A stretch of 64,000 nt of DNA, from positions 453,609-517,608 of the forward strand of contig VZQC01006365.1 of the NCBI GenBank assembly GCA_009823505.1, read 5' to 3'. Source of the stretch: Rhizomys pruinosus. Lineage: Eukaryota > Chordata > Mammalia > Rodentia > Spalacidae. The notes under the pieces are model-generated. The model was not told where the DNA came from. It saw only the letters and a program-made list of their open reading frames with translations, and did not search any database. A program made the translations under genes and the position numbers. Below are positions 22,457 through 33,770 of this stretch, in pieces (position 1 is the first letter of the stretch; every line of letters starts with the position of its first letter).

Positions 22457-22586
22457 GGGTCTCCCTGTAGCCCCAGCTGGCCTGGATCTCAATCTGTAGA
22501 CCAGGCTGGCCTTGAACTCACAGAGATCTGCCTGCCTCTGCCTCTCAAGTGCTAGGATTAAAGGCATGTGCCACCACTCCTAGCTG
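22457..22586 (-). mobile_element. B1 SINE, antisense
   Basis: gggtctccctgtagcccc through gaccaggctggccttgaactc to gtgccaccactcctagct. Good match to B1, directly adjoining the older SINE remnant. Confidence 0.92.
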
Positions 22587-22814
22587 GGGTTTTTATTATT
22601 CAATTTAAACCCCTCTTGAAATTTTATTTCTCACAATTTAATAAAACCCTATCTATATATGCTTAGATATAAATTAAAACTAGTCATAGGTTTTATGGGT
22701 AGAACTTGGGTGCTGGAGGAATTTAATGACTTCCCTACACCCAACAGGGTACGGCTATTGTGGTCCAGCATAAACTATTAGGTTAAACAGATTAGACATG
22801 ATAGGTCTTATCGA

Positions 22815-23330
22815 AAGGACAAACTGTCAGCCCATGAAAGGAAACAGCCAGAATTGACCAGAGTCCAAGTCAACAGCTCCAGAGAGAGTGGACTGTTTTA
22901 CCTCTCATCCACCTGTGCCCCTTTTCTAAGCCTAGGGAACAACCTGCGGAAGAGGGGGCGTGGTAGAATGTAAGGGCTGCGATTGGGGTGAATGGTGAAA
23001 CTACAGCAATGTAGTCTGGACACTCATTTGATCAACTTGATTGAACAAACAACCTGTCACCCCCCACTGGATGGTGGGGCTGTAGGTGTTTGGGCACAAC
23101 AGCCTGCAGATAGGTTTTGCATGAAGGATGCTTGTACTCATGGATTATCACTTATAGCTAAAAATGAAAAAAAAAACTGAGAGAAAGATGCAGGACAGTT
23201 ATGGCAGAATGCATGATCTGGGATGGGGTGGGGGTGGGGGGGGAGGGAAAGGGAAATAAGCCTGAACTGAATTTGAAAAAATGTATGAAATGCACAAAGC
23301 ATCAATAAAAACTAATTTAAAAAAAAAAAA
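22815..23330 (+). mobile_element. Young L1 3' UTR, sense, 5'-truncated
   Basis: Begins near ggacaaactgtcagccc and ends in catcaataaaaactaattt plus an A tail. It includes ccccactggatggtggggc and the G-rich run ggggtgggggtgggggggg (about 23225-23245). It is very similar to 19757-20305 and, in reverse, to 33785-34270. Confidence 0.85.
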
Positions 23331-23819
23331 AAAGAAAATTAGAAGACATGAATCTGGGGAGATTAGGAACATGGGGATGGATCTGAGATGGGGAGGTGAT
23401 CTGAATATAGACAAAATAAATTGTACAACTTCTCAAAGAAAAATAATAAATTCTTATTTCTGACTACAGTTATCTCCTCCCTCCACTGGAAGACGCCACT
23501 TCCTGTATCAGCTTCCTTTTCATTCTAGGATTTCTCAGTTCCCATGACACATTATTTCCCATCAGGCTACTGTACAATTTCCGGTGGTAAAAAAACATTG
23601 CACACTGTCCATGGCAACTTATCTTGGCTTGTCTAGATTGGTAAGTCTTGCTTTATTCCAAATTTGGACAGAAATTTATTTATTTATTTTTATTTATTAT
23701 TTATCTATTTTAGATACTGAATTCTTCTGACTCTTTGACTTTTCCTTTTAGCTTTGAAAATATCGCTGCTTCATTATGACAGTTCTTTATGGTTTCTGTG
23801 TAGATGGCAGATATTTTTA
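23331..23819. other. No gene recognised
   Basis: Unassigned. AT-rich tttattta runs near 23672-23712. Confidence 0.4.
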
Positions 23820-23859
23820 TTTTTTTATTTATTTATTTTTTAGCATTTTTATTATATAT

Positions 23860-23906
<47 letters not shown>

Positions 23907-24135
23907 TGTGTATGAATGTACTGTCTGCATGTAGGCTTGTGCACCCATGTCCTGCAATGCTGCAGAGGTCAGAAGAGGGTATCGGATTCCCCTGGAACTG
24001 GAGTTCTCCTGGAATTGGAATTACAGACGGTTCTCAGCCTCCATGTGGGTTCTGGGGATCGAACCTGGGTCCTCTGCAAGAGCAGTTGGTGCTCTTAACC
24101 GCTAGGCCATCTCTCCAGCCCCAGCAGATATTTTT
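23806..24135 (-). mobile_element. B2/B3-type SINE, antisense, with (ATTT)n tail and target duplication
   Basis: The reverse copy occupies 23820-24122. Its tail has expanded into a (TTTA)n microsatellite (about 23850-23906). The target duplication gcagatattttta lies at about 23807-23819 and 24123-24135. Head and B box are well preserved. Confidence 0.9.
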
Positions 24136-24261
24136 AAATAATCATTCATGTGAAGTACCTTTCTGAACTGTTTTGAATGTGTGCAGTGCACTACTGTTCC
24201 ATGTATGACACACTGATTCCTAATATGTGTCTATTTAATGAAATCCTCGAACATTTTTAGG

Positions 24262-24350
24262 CTAGAGGTGCTGATTTTTGGTAAAGTGCTTACTGGGTGT
24301 ACGCAAGGCTCTGGGTTCTACATCCAGTAGCACACCACAAAAGTGATGAG
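24262..24350 (+). mobile_element. ID/B4-like tRNA-derived SINE fragment
   Basis: gctagaggtgctgatttttgg ... aaggctctgggttctacatcc ... agcaccac-like end. This is a tRNA-Ala-type head with recognisable A- and B-box positions, diverged. Confidence 0.6.
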
Positions 24351-24435
24351 GGACTGTCAACCTCATTGAGCAGTGTGAGGGAAAACAAAATGAAAGAAAA
24401 CTGTGGCGATATTTGTGAGTTCAAATTTTCCCATT

Positions 24436-24582
24436 TATGGTCTGGGGGTGTAACTCAGTGATGGAGTGCTTCCTAGCACTTTTTTTTTGTCTGTTTGAGA
24501 CAGAGTCTCCCTGTAGTCTCCAGCTGGCCTGCCTCTGCCTCCCAAATGCTAGGATTAAAGGCCTGCTCCACCACACAGTCAC
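24436..24582. mobile_element. ID-like head fragment (+) followed by internally deleted B1 (-)
   Basis: 24436-24478 reads gggggtgtaactcagtgatggagtgctt, an ID-like head. 24487-24582 is a reverse B1 lacking its central part (gagacagagtctccctgtag directly to ggcctgcctctgcctccc). Confidence 0.6.
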
Positions 24583-24897
24583 GTAAGGGCAATTGTTGCA
24601 GAAAAGTACAAGAAAAAAAATTTGATATTGTTTAAAAATACCAACATAATTTCCAAAAACAAAGAAAAATTGTACTTTCTCCCAAAGTCAGATAAAATGA
24701 TTTTTAAAAACCGTTGTTGCGATTTTCACCTTGCACTAAATATTAAGACTGGCACTTCTAAGGCTTTTGGCTTCATATGCAGGACCAAGAAGCCACCTCC
24801 CTCAACCCACTCACACCCTTCCACAAAAATGTGGGGAAGGAAAAGTTGTAAATTTTCAATAGCTATTTCATCAATCCACATTTTTCTGATTTTTGGT

Positions 24898-25112
24898 TTA
24901 TGGCCTGGAGTTGTAACTCAATGACATCAATAATAGAATGCTTGCCCAGAAGTTGCAAAGCCATGTATTTATCTCCAGTCCACTCAAAAAAGATACAGAT
25001 TTTTAAAGTGTGAATAGCTATCATGTCTGCCTGAATATTCCCATTTGTAGGTTAAGAATGTAGCTCTCATTGACTACTTGGTTAGCATCTGTAAGACCTT
25101 GAATTTTATCTC
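24898..25112 (+). mobile_element. Two diverged ID-like SINE fragments
   Basis: ggcctggagttgtaactcaatg (about 24902) and gaatgtagctctcattgac ... ttatctccagcaatg (about 25053-25112) both resemble decayed tRNA-like heads with B-box-like ends. Confidence 0.4.
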
Positions 25113-25132
25113 CAGCAATGAAAAATGTATTA

Positions 25133-25245
25133 TTTATTGAGTCAGGGTCTCACTCTGTAATCCTTGATGACTTGGAACTGACCAGGTTGACCTGGAACTC
25201 AGAGATTTGTCTGCATCTGCTTCCCAGTTGCTGGGACAACAGCAA
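25133..25245 (-). mobile_element. Old B1 fragment, antisense
   Basis: attgagtcagggtctcactctg ... ctggaactcagagatttgtctgcatctgc: reverse B1, diverged and truncated. Confidence 0.6.
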
Positions 25246-25369
25246 CAAAGACAAGCAAAGGCAAGAAAAGCTACACATGAAAATAATAAAGTGTACTCAA
25301 TGTTTTGCTTAGTTACAAGCAAAACATTTAAATTTATTATTATAAAGGTCTCATGCTAGTGTTGAATTA

Positions 25370-25548
25370 CATGAGTTGGATTCATACCAGAGATGCAGGG
25401 ATGGTTCAACATATGAAAATCTATAAATATCATCAAGCATATAAATGGACTGAAAGACAAAAACCACACCATCATCTCAATTGATGCATAAAAAGCCTTT
25501 GACAAAATCCAGCATCCCTTCATGCTTAAAGTCCTAGAGGGAATTGGA
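25370..25548 (+). mobile_element. L1 ORF2 RT fragment, sense, inverted against the next L1
   Basis: Sense L1 RT-region sequence (ggttcaacatatgaaaatc, gactgaaagacaaaaaccac, aaaagcctttgacaaaatcc). It is the inverse complement of about 25776-25960 in the adjoining minus-strand L1, so the same ~180 bases occur twice in opposite orientation with ~230 bases between them. Confidence 0.8.
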
Positions 25549-27335
25549 TTGCTTGACTTCCTCTTTTCCAATTAGTACTCCTTTAATTTCCTTTTCTTGC
25601 CTTATTGCTCTAGCAAGTGTTTCAAGCACTATATTGAAAAGGAGTGGTGACAGGGGGCAGCCTTGCCGTGTTCCTACCTTTAAAGGGAATGCTTCTGTCG
25701 TTTCCCCATTTAGGATGATATTAGCTGTCGGTTTCCTGTATATGGCTTTGATCACATTGAGGAATGATCCCTCCAGTCCAATTCCCTCTAGGACTTTAAG
25801 CATGATGCTAGATTTTGTCAAAGGCTTTTTCCACATCAATTGAGATGATGGTGTGGTTTTTGTCTTTCAGTCCATTTATATTCTTGATGATGTTTATTGA
25901 TTTTCATATGTTGAACCATCCCTGCGTCTCTGGTATGAATCCAACTTGGTCATGATGGATGATCTTCTTGATGTGGGTCTGTATTTCATTTGCCAGTATC
26001 CTGTTTAGAATTTTGGCATCTGTGTTCATTAGGGAGATGGGTCTATAGTTCTCCTTTTTGGTCTTATCTTTGGCTGGTTTTGGTAATAGAGTGATGCTGG
26101 CTTCATAGAAGGAATTTGGGAGAATTCCCCCTGTTTGTACCCTTCTAAACAATTTTAGTAATAATGGTTGTCTTTTTGAAATATTTTATAGAATTATGCC
26201 ATGAAACCGCCTGGGCCTGGGCTTTTTTTAGTTGGGAGGTTTCTTATTACCGCTTCAATTTCTTCACAAATTGTGGGTCTGTTTAAGCTGTCATTATTCA
26301 TGAATGTGTTGTTTAATCTTCATGCATTCTTGTTGCTAGTAGGGTTTATTCTGGTGGTGATATTGAGCTTTATTGCACTGTGGTCTGATAGAATGCATGA
26401 AATTATTTCAATGTTTTCATATTTGTAGAGGTTTTTTCTGTGTCCCAGTATGTGGGGTGCTGAGTACAAAGTATATTCTCTGGTGTTTGCATGGAATATT
26501 CAGTAGATGTCTATGATGTCCATTTGTTTTATTGCATTGTTCAGCTCAGATGTCTCTGTTTATTCTCTGTTTTGGGTGTGTAGTGTTTTAACTATGGTAT
26601 GGTGTGGGATATTCCTTTTCTGATCTTTTCTATTTGGTGTTCTATGTGCTTGTTGAATTTGTATGGGTTTGACATTTTTCAGATTGGGGAAATTTTCTTC
26701 TATTATTCTGTTGAAGATCTGATCAATACCTTTGTCCTGGGATTCTTCTCCTTCTTCTGTCCCTATGATGCGGAGGTTTGATCTTTTCATAGTGTCCCTT
26801 ATTTCTTGATTGTTCCACTCTTGTGATTTGTTTAAACTTTTCATACTCTTTGTTTGAGCATTGTAGTTCTTCCACCTTGTCTTCCATTGTTGATATTCTA
26901 CTTTCTGCTTCATTCAATTTGTTAATGAGGCTTTCTCCCATCTTTTCGTGCTGATTGGATGAGTGTGCTATTTCCTATTTCATTTTATTTAGTATTTCCT
27001 GTTCCCTTTGGAGTTTGTCATTCTCTCCTTTTAGATCCTTGATTCGCTGTTCAGTTTCCTGTTTTATTTCAGCATGGGTTCTTTTCAGTGTTTCCACTTC
27101 ATTCCTGAGTTTGTCATTCTCTCCTTTGATTTATTTGAGTATGTTCTTTTAAGATCTGTGTCCTGGGTTATCTCCAGGGTGAACTCACTGGAGGTCTTCT
27201 ATAGGACTGATAGGTTTTGGTGGGGGTATATTATTTGCTTTTCCCATGTTGTTGATTCAGAAATAATTTATTCTTGGGTTAAATTCAATTCTTCATGGGG
27301 TATTATTATTGAAAAATGGCTTTAGATTCTAATTG
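25549..27335 (-). mobile_element. L1 LINE, antisense: RT region, EN remnant and ORF1, internally deleted
   Basis: On the minus strand: ORF1 N-terminal part (27335 to ~27000), ORF1 coiled-coil and RRM region (~26940-26560), then a jump into the end of the ORF2 endonuclease (~26545-26300), then a jump to the RT N-terminal and core region (~26290-25549). A 117-codon ORF1 piece (26560-26913) has the RRM-type RIIGTEE and IIEENFPNL segments of the L1 nucleic-acid chaperone. A 101-codon RT piece (25534-25839) has [14 protein letters not shown]. No frame is complete and two internal deletions are visible. Confidence 0.85.
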
Positions 27336-28599
27336 TTCAAACATGATTTTTTTATTTTTTAAGATTTTTCTCTAATTTTTCAGCATGCATAGCAATACTT
27401 GATTATTCTTTATCATAATGTGCTTATTAATTTGATTTAACACATATGCAGATTTTAATGACATGGAATGCTTTTCTTTACATTCTTTACTCTTTGGAAG
27501 GAGTTTTGAGTGATTGTTAAAATTCTTATGAATGAGTTTGTAAAATCACGCATTATATAGTGGAAACTATAAGAAAGGTTTAATTGTGCATTCATTTTAT
27601 TTTGTGCATTCATTTTTTTAATGAAAGTATAAATCTTACTTTATAGTTTCTGATTTCATGTTTATTAATTTTTATTTTTTTAAATGTCATATAATTTCAA
27701 ATATTATTTATGCATTTCAAGCAAAGGAGTTGATGATGTATGTCTTCTTTTTAATACTTTGTTTGGACTTGATTTATATATTTTTAAAAACTTTTCCAAA
27801 TTCTAAATAAGAAATAAACCCACTTTTCAATTTGTTGGTCTTAGCTCCTTAGCAACTTGAGTTTTATTAACAAATTTGAATTTTACTGTTTTAGTTCAGA
27901 GTAATTTTATAGCTTAAATTATCTCTTCTGTTCCCAGATTTTGAGGTGACTTTAACTTACAGTCTTAAATTTTCAGAATTTATTCTTTTTTTGTTTCTAT
28001 ATGTTCATGTTTTCATAGCTTTCAGATTTGAACTCAGGTCATCAGGCTTGGGTGGAGCCACTGACCATCTAGCTGCCTTTCAGGAATTATCTTAACATAC
28101 ACATTTTGTTTATTTACATAGGAACATAAATGCTAACCTTCTAGTTGGGTAAGATTTCCAAATTATGTAAAGTACATAAAATAATATTTTTACTTCAAAA
28201 TTCTAAACTTTAAAATAAATAAATAATGAAAAATTGAACTTTCTTTATTCATCTATGTAATTTTCCTCCTTTGTTCTCTTCTCTGGATTAAGTATTTTTC
28301 CATTCAAGTCTATTTTCTTCAGTTTAGTCTGAAGAAACACCTGTATTTGTATTAACAGAGATAAATTATCTTAATATTGATTACTTGTCTGTATCTTATT
28401 TTATTCTCAGTGTGAAGAGATATTTTGTTAGACAGCACTCTTTGCTGACAATTTCATATTTTTATTTCACAATGGCAGTTTTGCTGATCCATTGACACCG
28501 TTTCTCTAAAGATTCTTTTGAAAATGCTGCCATCAATCAGTTCATCACTCTTTGGAGGTAATTTACTTTTTTCCCTTAGTTTTTGGAGTTTCTAAAAGC
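27336..28599. other. AT-rich interval with no gene
   Basis: No repeat or gene recognised with confidence. The stretch at 28020-28085 (gatttgaactcaggtcatc ... ctagctgcc) may be an eroded tRNA-like SINE. Confidence 0.4.
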
Positions 28600-28803
28600 A
28601 TATTTTTGTTTTTTATTTTTGTGTATGAGTGTGTTCCCTGCATGTATGTAAGTGCACCTGTGTTATGCGATGCCTAAGGGTCTGAAGTTCCCTTGGAAAT
28701 GGAGTTATGGACAGTTGTTAGCACCATGTGGGTGCTGGGAATCGAAGCAGGGGCCTCTGCAAGAGCACCCAGTGATCTAAACTGCTGAGGCAGCTCTCCA
28801 GGT
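28600..28803 (-). mobile_element. B3-type SINE, antisense, old
   Basis: gtgtatgagtgtgttccctgcatg ... accatgtgggtgctgggaatcg ... gctgaggcagctctcc. Diverged, central part shortened. Confidence 0.75.
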
Positions 28804-29132
28804 TTAAAGTTTATACAAATTTCAAATTCACTAATCCTTTTAAATATCATACAGATTAAAAAGATACACTTTCTTGACAAGGTGCTTTAAAATTCTAATA
28901 CCTATTTGTGAATCATACATTTTATTCATATAAATAGCCATAATTTGTTGGTTGACAACAGGGACAGCATTTATATTCAAGTGTGGTAGATATTTTTTAT
29001 ATTTGAAATGATTTATTTAAAATCATTCCATATTGTGATGATTTCCTACTAGTCATTAAATGTATTAAGAGCAAGTAATCAAAATTTACACATGTATTAA
29101 CAATACTTTTATAGTTAGATTATTTATTTTAT
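28804..29132. other. No gene recognised
   Basis: AT-rich unassigned sequence. Confidence 0.4.
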
Positions 29133-29345
29133 GGGGTGGAGAGATGGCTCAGCAGGTTAATAGCACTGGCTGCTCTTGCAGAAGACCTAGGTTTGGTTCC
29201 CAGCACCCATGTGGTGGCTAACAACTGCCCATGACTCCAGTTCCAGGGAATCTGACACCTCTTCTGACCTGGATGGGCATTGCATACACTGACCTGCATA
29301 CACTTATACACATGAAAATAAAAATAAAAAATAAAATAATACACA
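29133..29345 (+). mobile_element. B2/B3-type SINE, sense
   Basis: ggggtggagagatggctcagcagg head, ggtttggttcccagcacccat B box, gactccagttccaggga body, A-rich tail. Older than the copies at 17.7 and 30.7 kb. Confidence 0.85.
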
Positions 29346-30256
29346 TTTAAAGGATAGATTATTTAGAAAGAAGAAAATATATTAAAATAGTCTGAAAAGA
29401 AAAGAATATTCAAACTGGGTGAAGGAAAATGTGTCATTTCCCTACAGCAAGGGAGATTATTCTTTTGTTCAGAAGGGATGCAAAAGCAATTGTGGAGGTT
29501 GGATACCTTCATGGCCTAAAAAGTTCATAATTTGATTACTGTATAATTCTATAGTTTGATTGCTGTAGAATCCATAGTTTGGCTTCACAGACTGGTTGTT
29601 GTAGAAGCTGTAGCTCTAGGTGGTCTCATTATTGTCTGCTTATATACTGTATTCACAATATATTCAAAAGTAAACAGAAATAGAAAATTAATACAGTTTT
29701 AGAATTATTGTTGCTAATAAAGACAATATGATATTCCTTTTTACCTTTTTATCTTTATATAAAATTATTCAGAAAAAACATGATACTGAGATTTCACAAA
29801 GTAAAGTATCAGTTTTAGGCAAAGTTTTAAACATTATTGCCCTTTATAAACATTTGTTTTCTTTCTGGGTTTATATAAAAGAAAACTACTGATAAATGTG
29901 CATAAAATTTGGTTAATTTAGTTAAATGCATTTTAAGTAAAGTATATTATGTTCCTACTGTAAGCCTGTAGCTTCAAAAATATTCAGACATTCTTAGGTT
30001 CCTACAAAAATATGGAAAGGTCATATTACTGATAAAAAGTCAATCACTTGTAACCAATTGTAATTATTTCTCACAGGTACATGTATATAAATATGTCACA
30101 TATACTAATGTACATGTATTTACATGTTCATAAAATTTTTCCTAATTACATGGTTACCACTTAGAAGGTATAAACACTTCAGTTTGGGGAATTTTGTGTT
30201 CAGTTTATGATAAATTTATAATCAGAGAAGAAAAATCAGAGGAACAATGCCATGAA

Positions 30257-30303
<47 letters not shown>

Positions 30304-30614
30304 ATGTTCATTCAGAAGATTACAGACTGAAATAGAAAAGAGATAGAAAACAAAGTTACAATAAGGGAAAATATTAGCCAGTTAGTTCTGTGGGAAGTAA
30401 TTATAATTGTTATCTACTTAAACAAAACTGATGTCTAGGCCTGGAGACATGGCTCTCTTTTAGAGAATGTGTTATCTCATTTGTGGATCTTTGCTTCAAA
30501 TCCTTTTCATTTTCTATGGAAGGTATGCAATCAAAAAATCTTGTTATATAAATTACTTGTCAGATTGGGGTAAAGTCCATGTAGGCACATCAAACATTTA
30601 AAGATTGTTTTCTC
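29346..30614. other. No gene; (GT)n microsatellite at 30263-30301
   Basis: AT-rich unassigned sequence. The dinucleotide tract is about 38 bases of gt. Confidence 0.5.
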
Positions 30615-30943
30615 GGGGGCTGATGAGATGGCCTAGCGGTTAAGAACGCTGACTGCTCTTGCAGAGGACCCGGGTTCGATCCCCAGCACCCACGCCGAGG
30701 GGGCTGGAGAGATGGCCTAGCAGTTAAGAGCGCTGACTGCTCTTGCAGAGGACCCGGGTTCGATCCCCAGCACCCACATGGCGGCTGAGAACCGTCTTCC
30801 AGGGGAATCCGACACCCTCTTCTGACCTCCGCAGCGTTGCACGACACAGGTGCACAAACCTGCATGCAGACAGTACATTTATACACATACGAAAATAAAT
30901 AAATAAAAATAAATTAAAAAAAAATAAATAAAGATTGTTTTCT
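30600..30943 (+). mobile_element. B2 SINE with duplicated tRNA-like head
   Basis: One insertion bounded by the 15-bp target duplication aaagattgttttctc (30600-30614 and 30929-30943). Inside, a first tRNA-like head runs 30615-30693 and stops after cagcacccac. Six linker bases (gccgag) follow, and then a full B2/B3 starts again at 30700 (gggctggagagatgg) and runs to the A-rich tail at 30928. Both heads keep A-box-like and B-box-like (gggttcgatccccagc) promoter sequence. The second unit also lacks part of the tccagttcc body block. The shared target duplication shows that the double head was inserted as one RNA. Confidence 0.88.
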
Positions 30944-32109
30944 CTTTCTATTTTCTTCAAAATTATGTGCATGATTGCTTTATTTCTTCCCCTTCACAAC
31001 TTCAGGGACCAGGGTATGGAACTGGAACAAATTGGAGGGATATTTCTCAATATAGACACAATTATTTTACATAGTTAATAAAATATGCCTATTCTTGTGA
31101 AACTGAGATATTCTTTTACTTTCTTCTTTTTTGTTGCTTCACCTTATTTCAGATGTAATGGAGGCAAGTTTCAAAACTGGTATGGCTGTATCCTTATGAC
31201 ATAAGGATGGCTCTTTTTTACTATGGGTGTAAGCAGTCAAATGTAACTTTGTTCCTAGAAAACATTTGTTTTTTAATAATATATTGCAATCCTTTATTTA
31301 ATTTGCATTACCACTTTGAATCCTTTTGGTGTGTAATCAATTCTTATATTTTGAATTTTGTATTTAATGTGTAAATTTATTTGTATGCTGTTGAAAGATT
31401 TGTCTCACAGAATCAAAATCATATTTTTTGAAGTTCAAGTAACAGTGTAAACAATGAAATTTTCACATTTAGAATATGGTACTGTTTCATATATATGTAT
31501 TCATGAAATTATCAACATAATCAAAAATTTTAATTTGCCAAATTTCCATGTGTAATTTGATAATTACACTTCATGAAACTTCCTTGTAATATACATTACA
31601 GTTTTTAAAAGTTGACCTTCTTGGGAATATATCACTTTATTTTGTTTTTATCTTTTTTATCTTCTGTGTTTCTCTCCTTTTGTGTTACTTAGATTTTATT
31701 ATTTAATTTAAATTTCACATTTGGCTTTTTAATAGTAACAGTTAAAACATGCTTATACATTCTGTGATACAGTGTATAGGAAGTCATGGTGTCATTGGCC
31801 CTGTTTGGATTCTGGACTCCACTAAATGTTTTCTTTTCATCAATGGAACACAGGGGTTAGGATCCTCCACCAATTCCATACATTTGTGATTTACCCCTGC
31901 CACCAGCAGGTGCTGCCATGTTGCCCATCAGCTCTTAACCATGGAGCCACCTATCCAGCCCCCAAATAGCTATTTTTAATAAAATATGCTTCTTTATAAT
32001 ATGCATAACTTTGCCAAATCAGGCAGATCTTTAGTAATTCCGGAAGACACTTTCATGACATGCTGTTAACAGAAAAGGGAGAACGTAATTTATTCACATG
32101 TGTTTAGAG
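30944..32109. other. No gene; B3 head fragment (-) at ~31895-31962
   Basis: The fragment reads gccaccagcaggtgctgccatg ... taaccatggagccacctatccagcccc, the head end of an old reverse SINE. The rest is AT-rich and unassigned. Confidence 0.5.
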
Positions 32110-32470
32110 AAACTTATATTTAAAATTATGTTCTTTTTATTGACATTTTGTAGATTTCATACATCATTTTTCACTCCAATTTGGATAGACTCCCCTCCCC
32201 CTGCCCCTCCATTCTCCCCAGTTTATGCATTCTGCCAAACATGTCTTAGATCTTTCTCTCAGTGTTTCCAAGGATTTTTTTTCTTCAGAGGCTTGTTGTT
32301 TTGAGCAGAATTTAACTATCAGTCAGTTCTTTGACCCAGTCCTTATGTTGTTGTTGTTCCCTCCCCTTCGTATTACTCCAAATTATGTCTGTTTAAACAA
32401 CACACACACATATCAAAATTATGACCTTTGGGAATAAACTGTGTTAATTCCAAAATATGTTTTCGGGTTC
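32110..32470 (-). mobile_element. Older L1 3' UTR, antisense
   Basis: Closely parallels 63110-63425 (tttatgcattctgcc, agttctttgacccagtc, aaaattatgacctttg, aataaactgtgttaattccaaaa). At 63.1 kb this block leads directly into L1 ORF2, which identifies it as an L1 3' UTR. Here the ORF2 part is not directly attached. Confidence 0.7.
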
Positions 32471-32721
32471 ATTTTTTTTCCTTTTAATTTTATATTACTC
32501 TAGAAAACGAATACATATCTTCCACCCCTATATGGTTAATCTTGGCTAATTGTCTGGCCTTGAGCATCCAAAAGGAAAGTAAAACCAGAACTAAATGATC
32601 AGTAAGGCACTGTTGTTTGGCCTGTCTTCAATTCTTACTGGCAAGGACATCTACTCTCTCTTTTTTCTTTTTGCTTTTTACTAAGATCTCAAGTTTTATA
32701 ACTGAATTCATTTATTTATTT

Positions 32722-32771
32722 ATTTTTGGTCTTTTTGAGACAGGATTAAAGGTGTGGGCCACCACTCCCTG
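32722..32771 (-). mobile_element. B1 remnant with internal deletion, antisense
   Basis: ggtctttttgagacagg joins directly to attaaaggtgtgggccaccac; about 90 central bases are missing. Confidence 0.65.
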
Positions 32772-33770
32772 TACTTCTTTGTTTTTTAAGTAGTCTATAT
32801 ATTCTGGATGTTACTGCTCTGTCAGATGTATTAGGGGTGAAGGTTTCCTTCCACTCTGTAGGTTTTCTCCTCACTTCCTTGATTGTTTCTTTTTTTTTTT
32901 TTTTTTGGTCTTTTCAAGACAGGGTCTCCCTGTGGCCCCAGCTGTCCTGGAACTCGCTCTGTAAAGACCACGCTGGCCGTAGACCGGCTGGCCTTGAAAC
33001 TCACAAAAGATCTCTTGCTCTGCCTCACCAAGTGCTAGATTAAAGACATGCGCCAGCTTACAAAGCTGTTGATGTGATGAGTTCCCACTTCTCCTCGGTG
33101 ACTCTATTCCTTTCTAAACCAAACAAGCCAGTGCAGCGTCTCTGTTTGGTGTTTAGAAAGGCTTTTCCCTATGCCAGTGTCTTTAGGTTTGCTGCCACTT
33201 TGTCTTCTATGACCTTCAGGGTTTTGCATTTCAGGGTGAGATCTTTTGATCATTTGGAGTTGATGTTTGTACAGGTGAGAGTAGGGTTTAAATTGTTGTT
33301 TCTACCAAATGGTGATACAGTTTTACAAGCACCATTTGCTGAAATTCTTCTATCCTCCCTTGAGTGTTTTTTGCCTCTTGTCGAATATGAGGTGGCTGGA
33401 AATTGATATGAGCTCAAGTTTGGATATTAAATTTTGTTCATTGATCATGGGTCTGTTTTTGTTGCCAGTACCAGGCTGTCGTTTATGACTATAGGCCTGT
33501 AATATAGCTTGAAGTCTGGTAAGGTAATTCCCCCTATACTTTTTTCTCAGGGTTACTTTAGCCATTTGAGGTTTTTTTGTTTTTCCATATGAATTTAAGG
33601 ATTTATTTTTCCAAGTCGGTGAAAAAGCTCATGGGGATTTTGATTGGGATTGCATTGAATCTGTATATTATTTTTGGTTAGAATGGACATTTTTACTATA
33701 TAAATTTTTCCAATCCATGAACATGGGAGGTCTTTCTGTCTTTTAATGTTGTCTTCAATCTCCTTCTTTT
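32772..33770 (-). mobile_element. L1 ORF2 C-terminal part, antisense, carrying a B1
   Basis: The reverse complement gives L1 ORF2 downstream of the RT core (agtagtctatatattctggatgtta, ctatgaccttcagggttttgc, taggcctgtaatatagcttgaag are characteristic plus-strand phrases). A reverse B1 is inserted at about 32894-33060. The same L1 continues at 34566 after a nested insertion. Confidence 0.8.
32894..33060 (-). mobile_element. B1 SINE, antisense, inserted in L1
   Basis: T-rich start, gacagggtctccctgtggccc, then gaccacgctggccgtagaccggctggccttg (a small internal duplication), gatctcttgctctgcctc, and an end at acatgcgccagc. Confidence 0.85.

Noticed and set aside
30615..30693. Possible functional tRNA gene
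   Set aside because: The tRNA-like head has promoter boxes but belongs to the SINE consensus, and it is linked directly to a SINE body.
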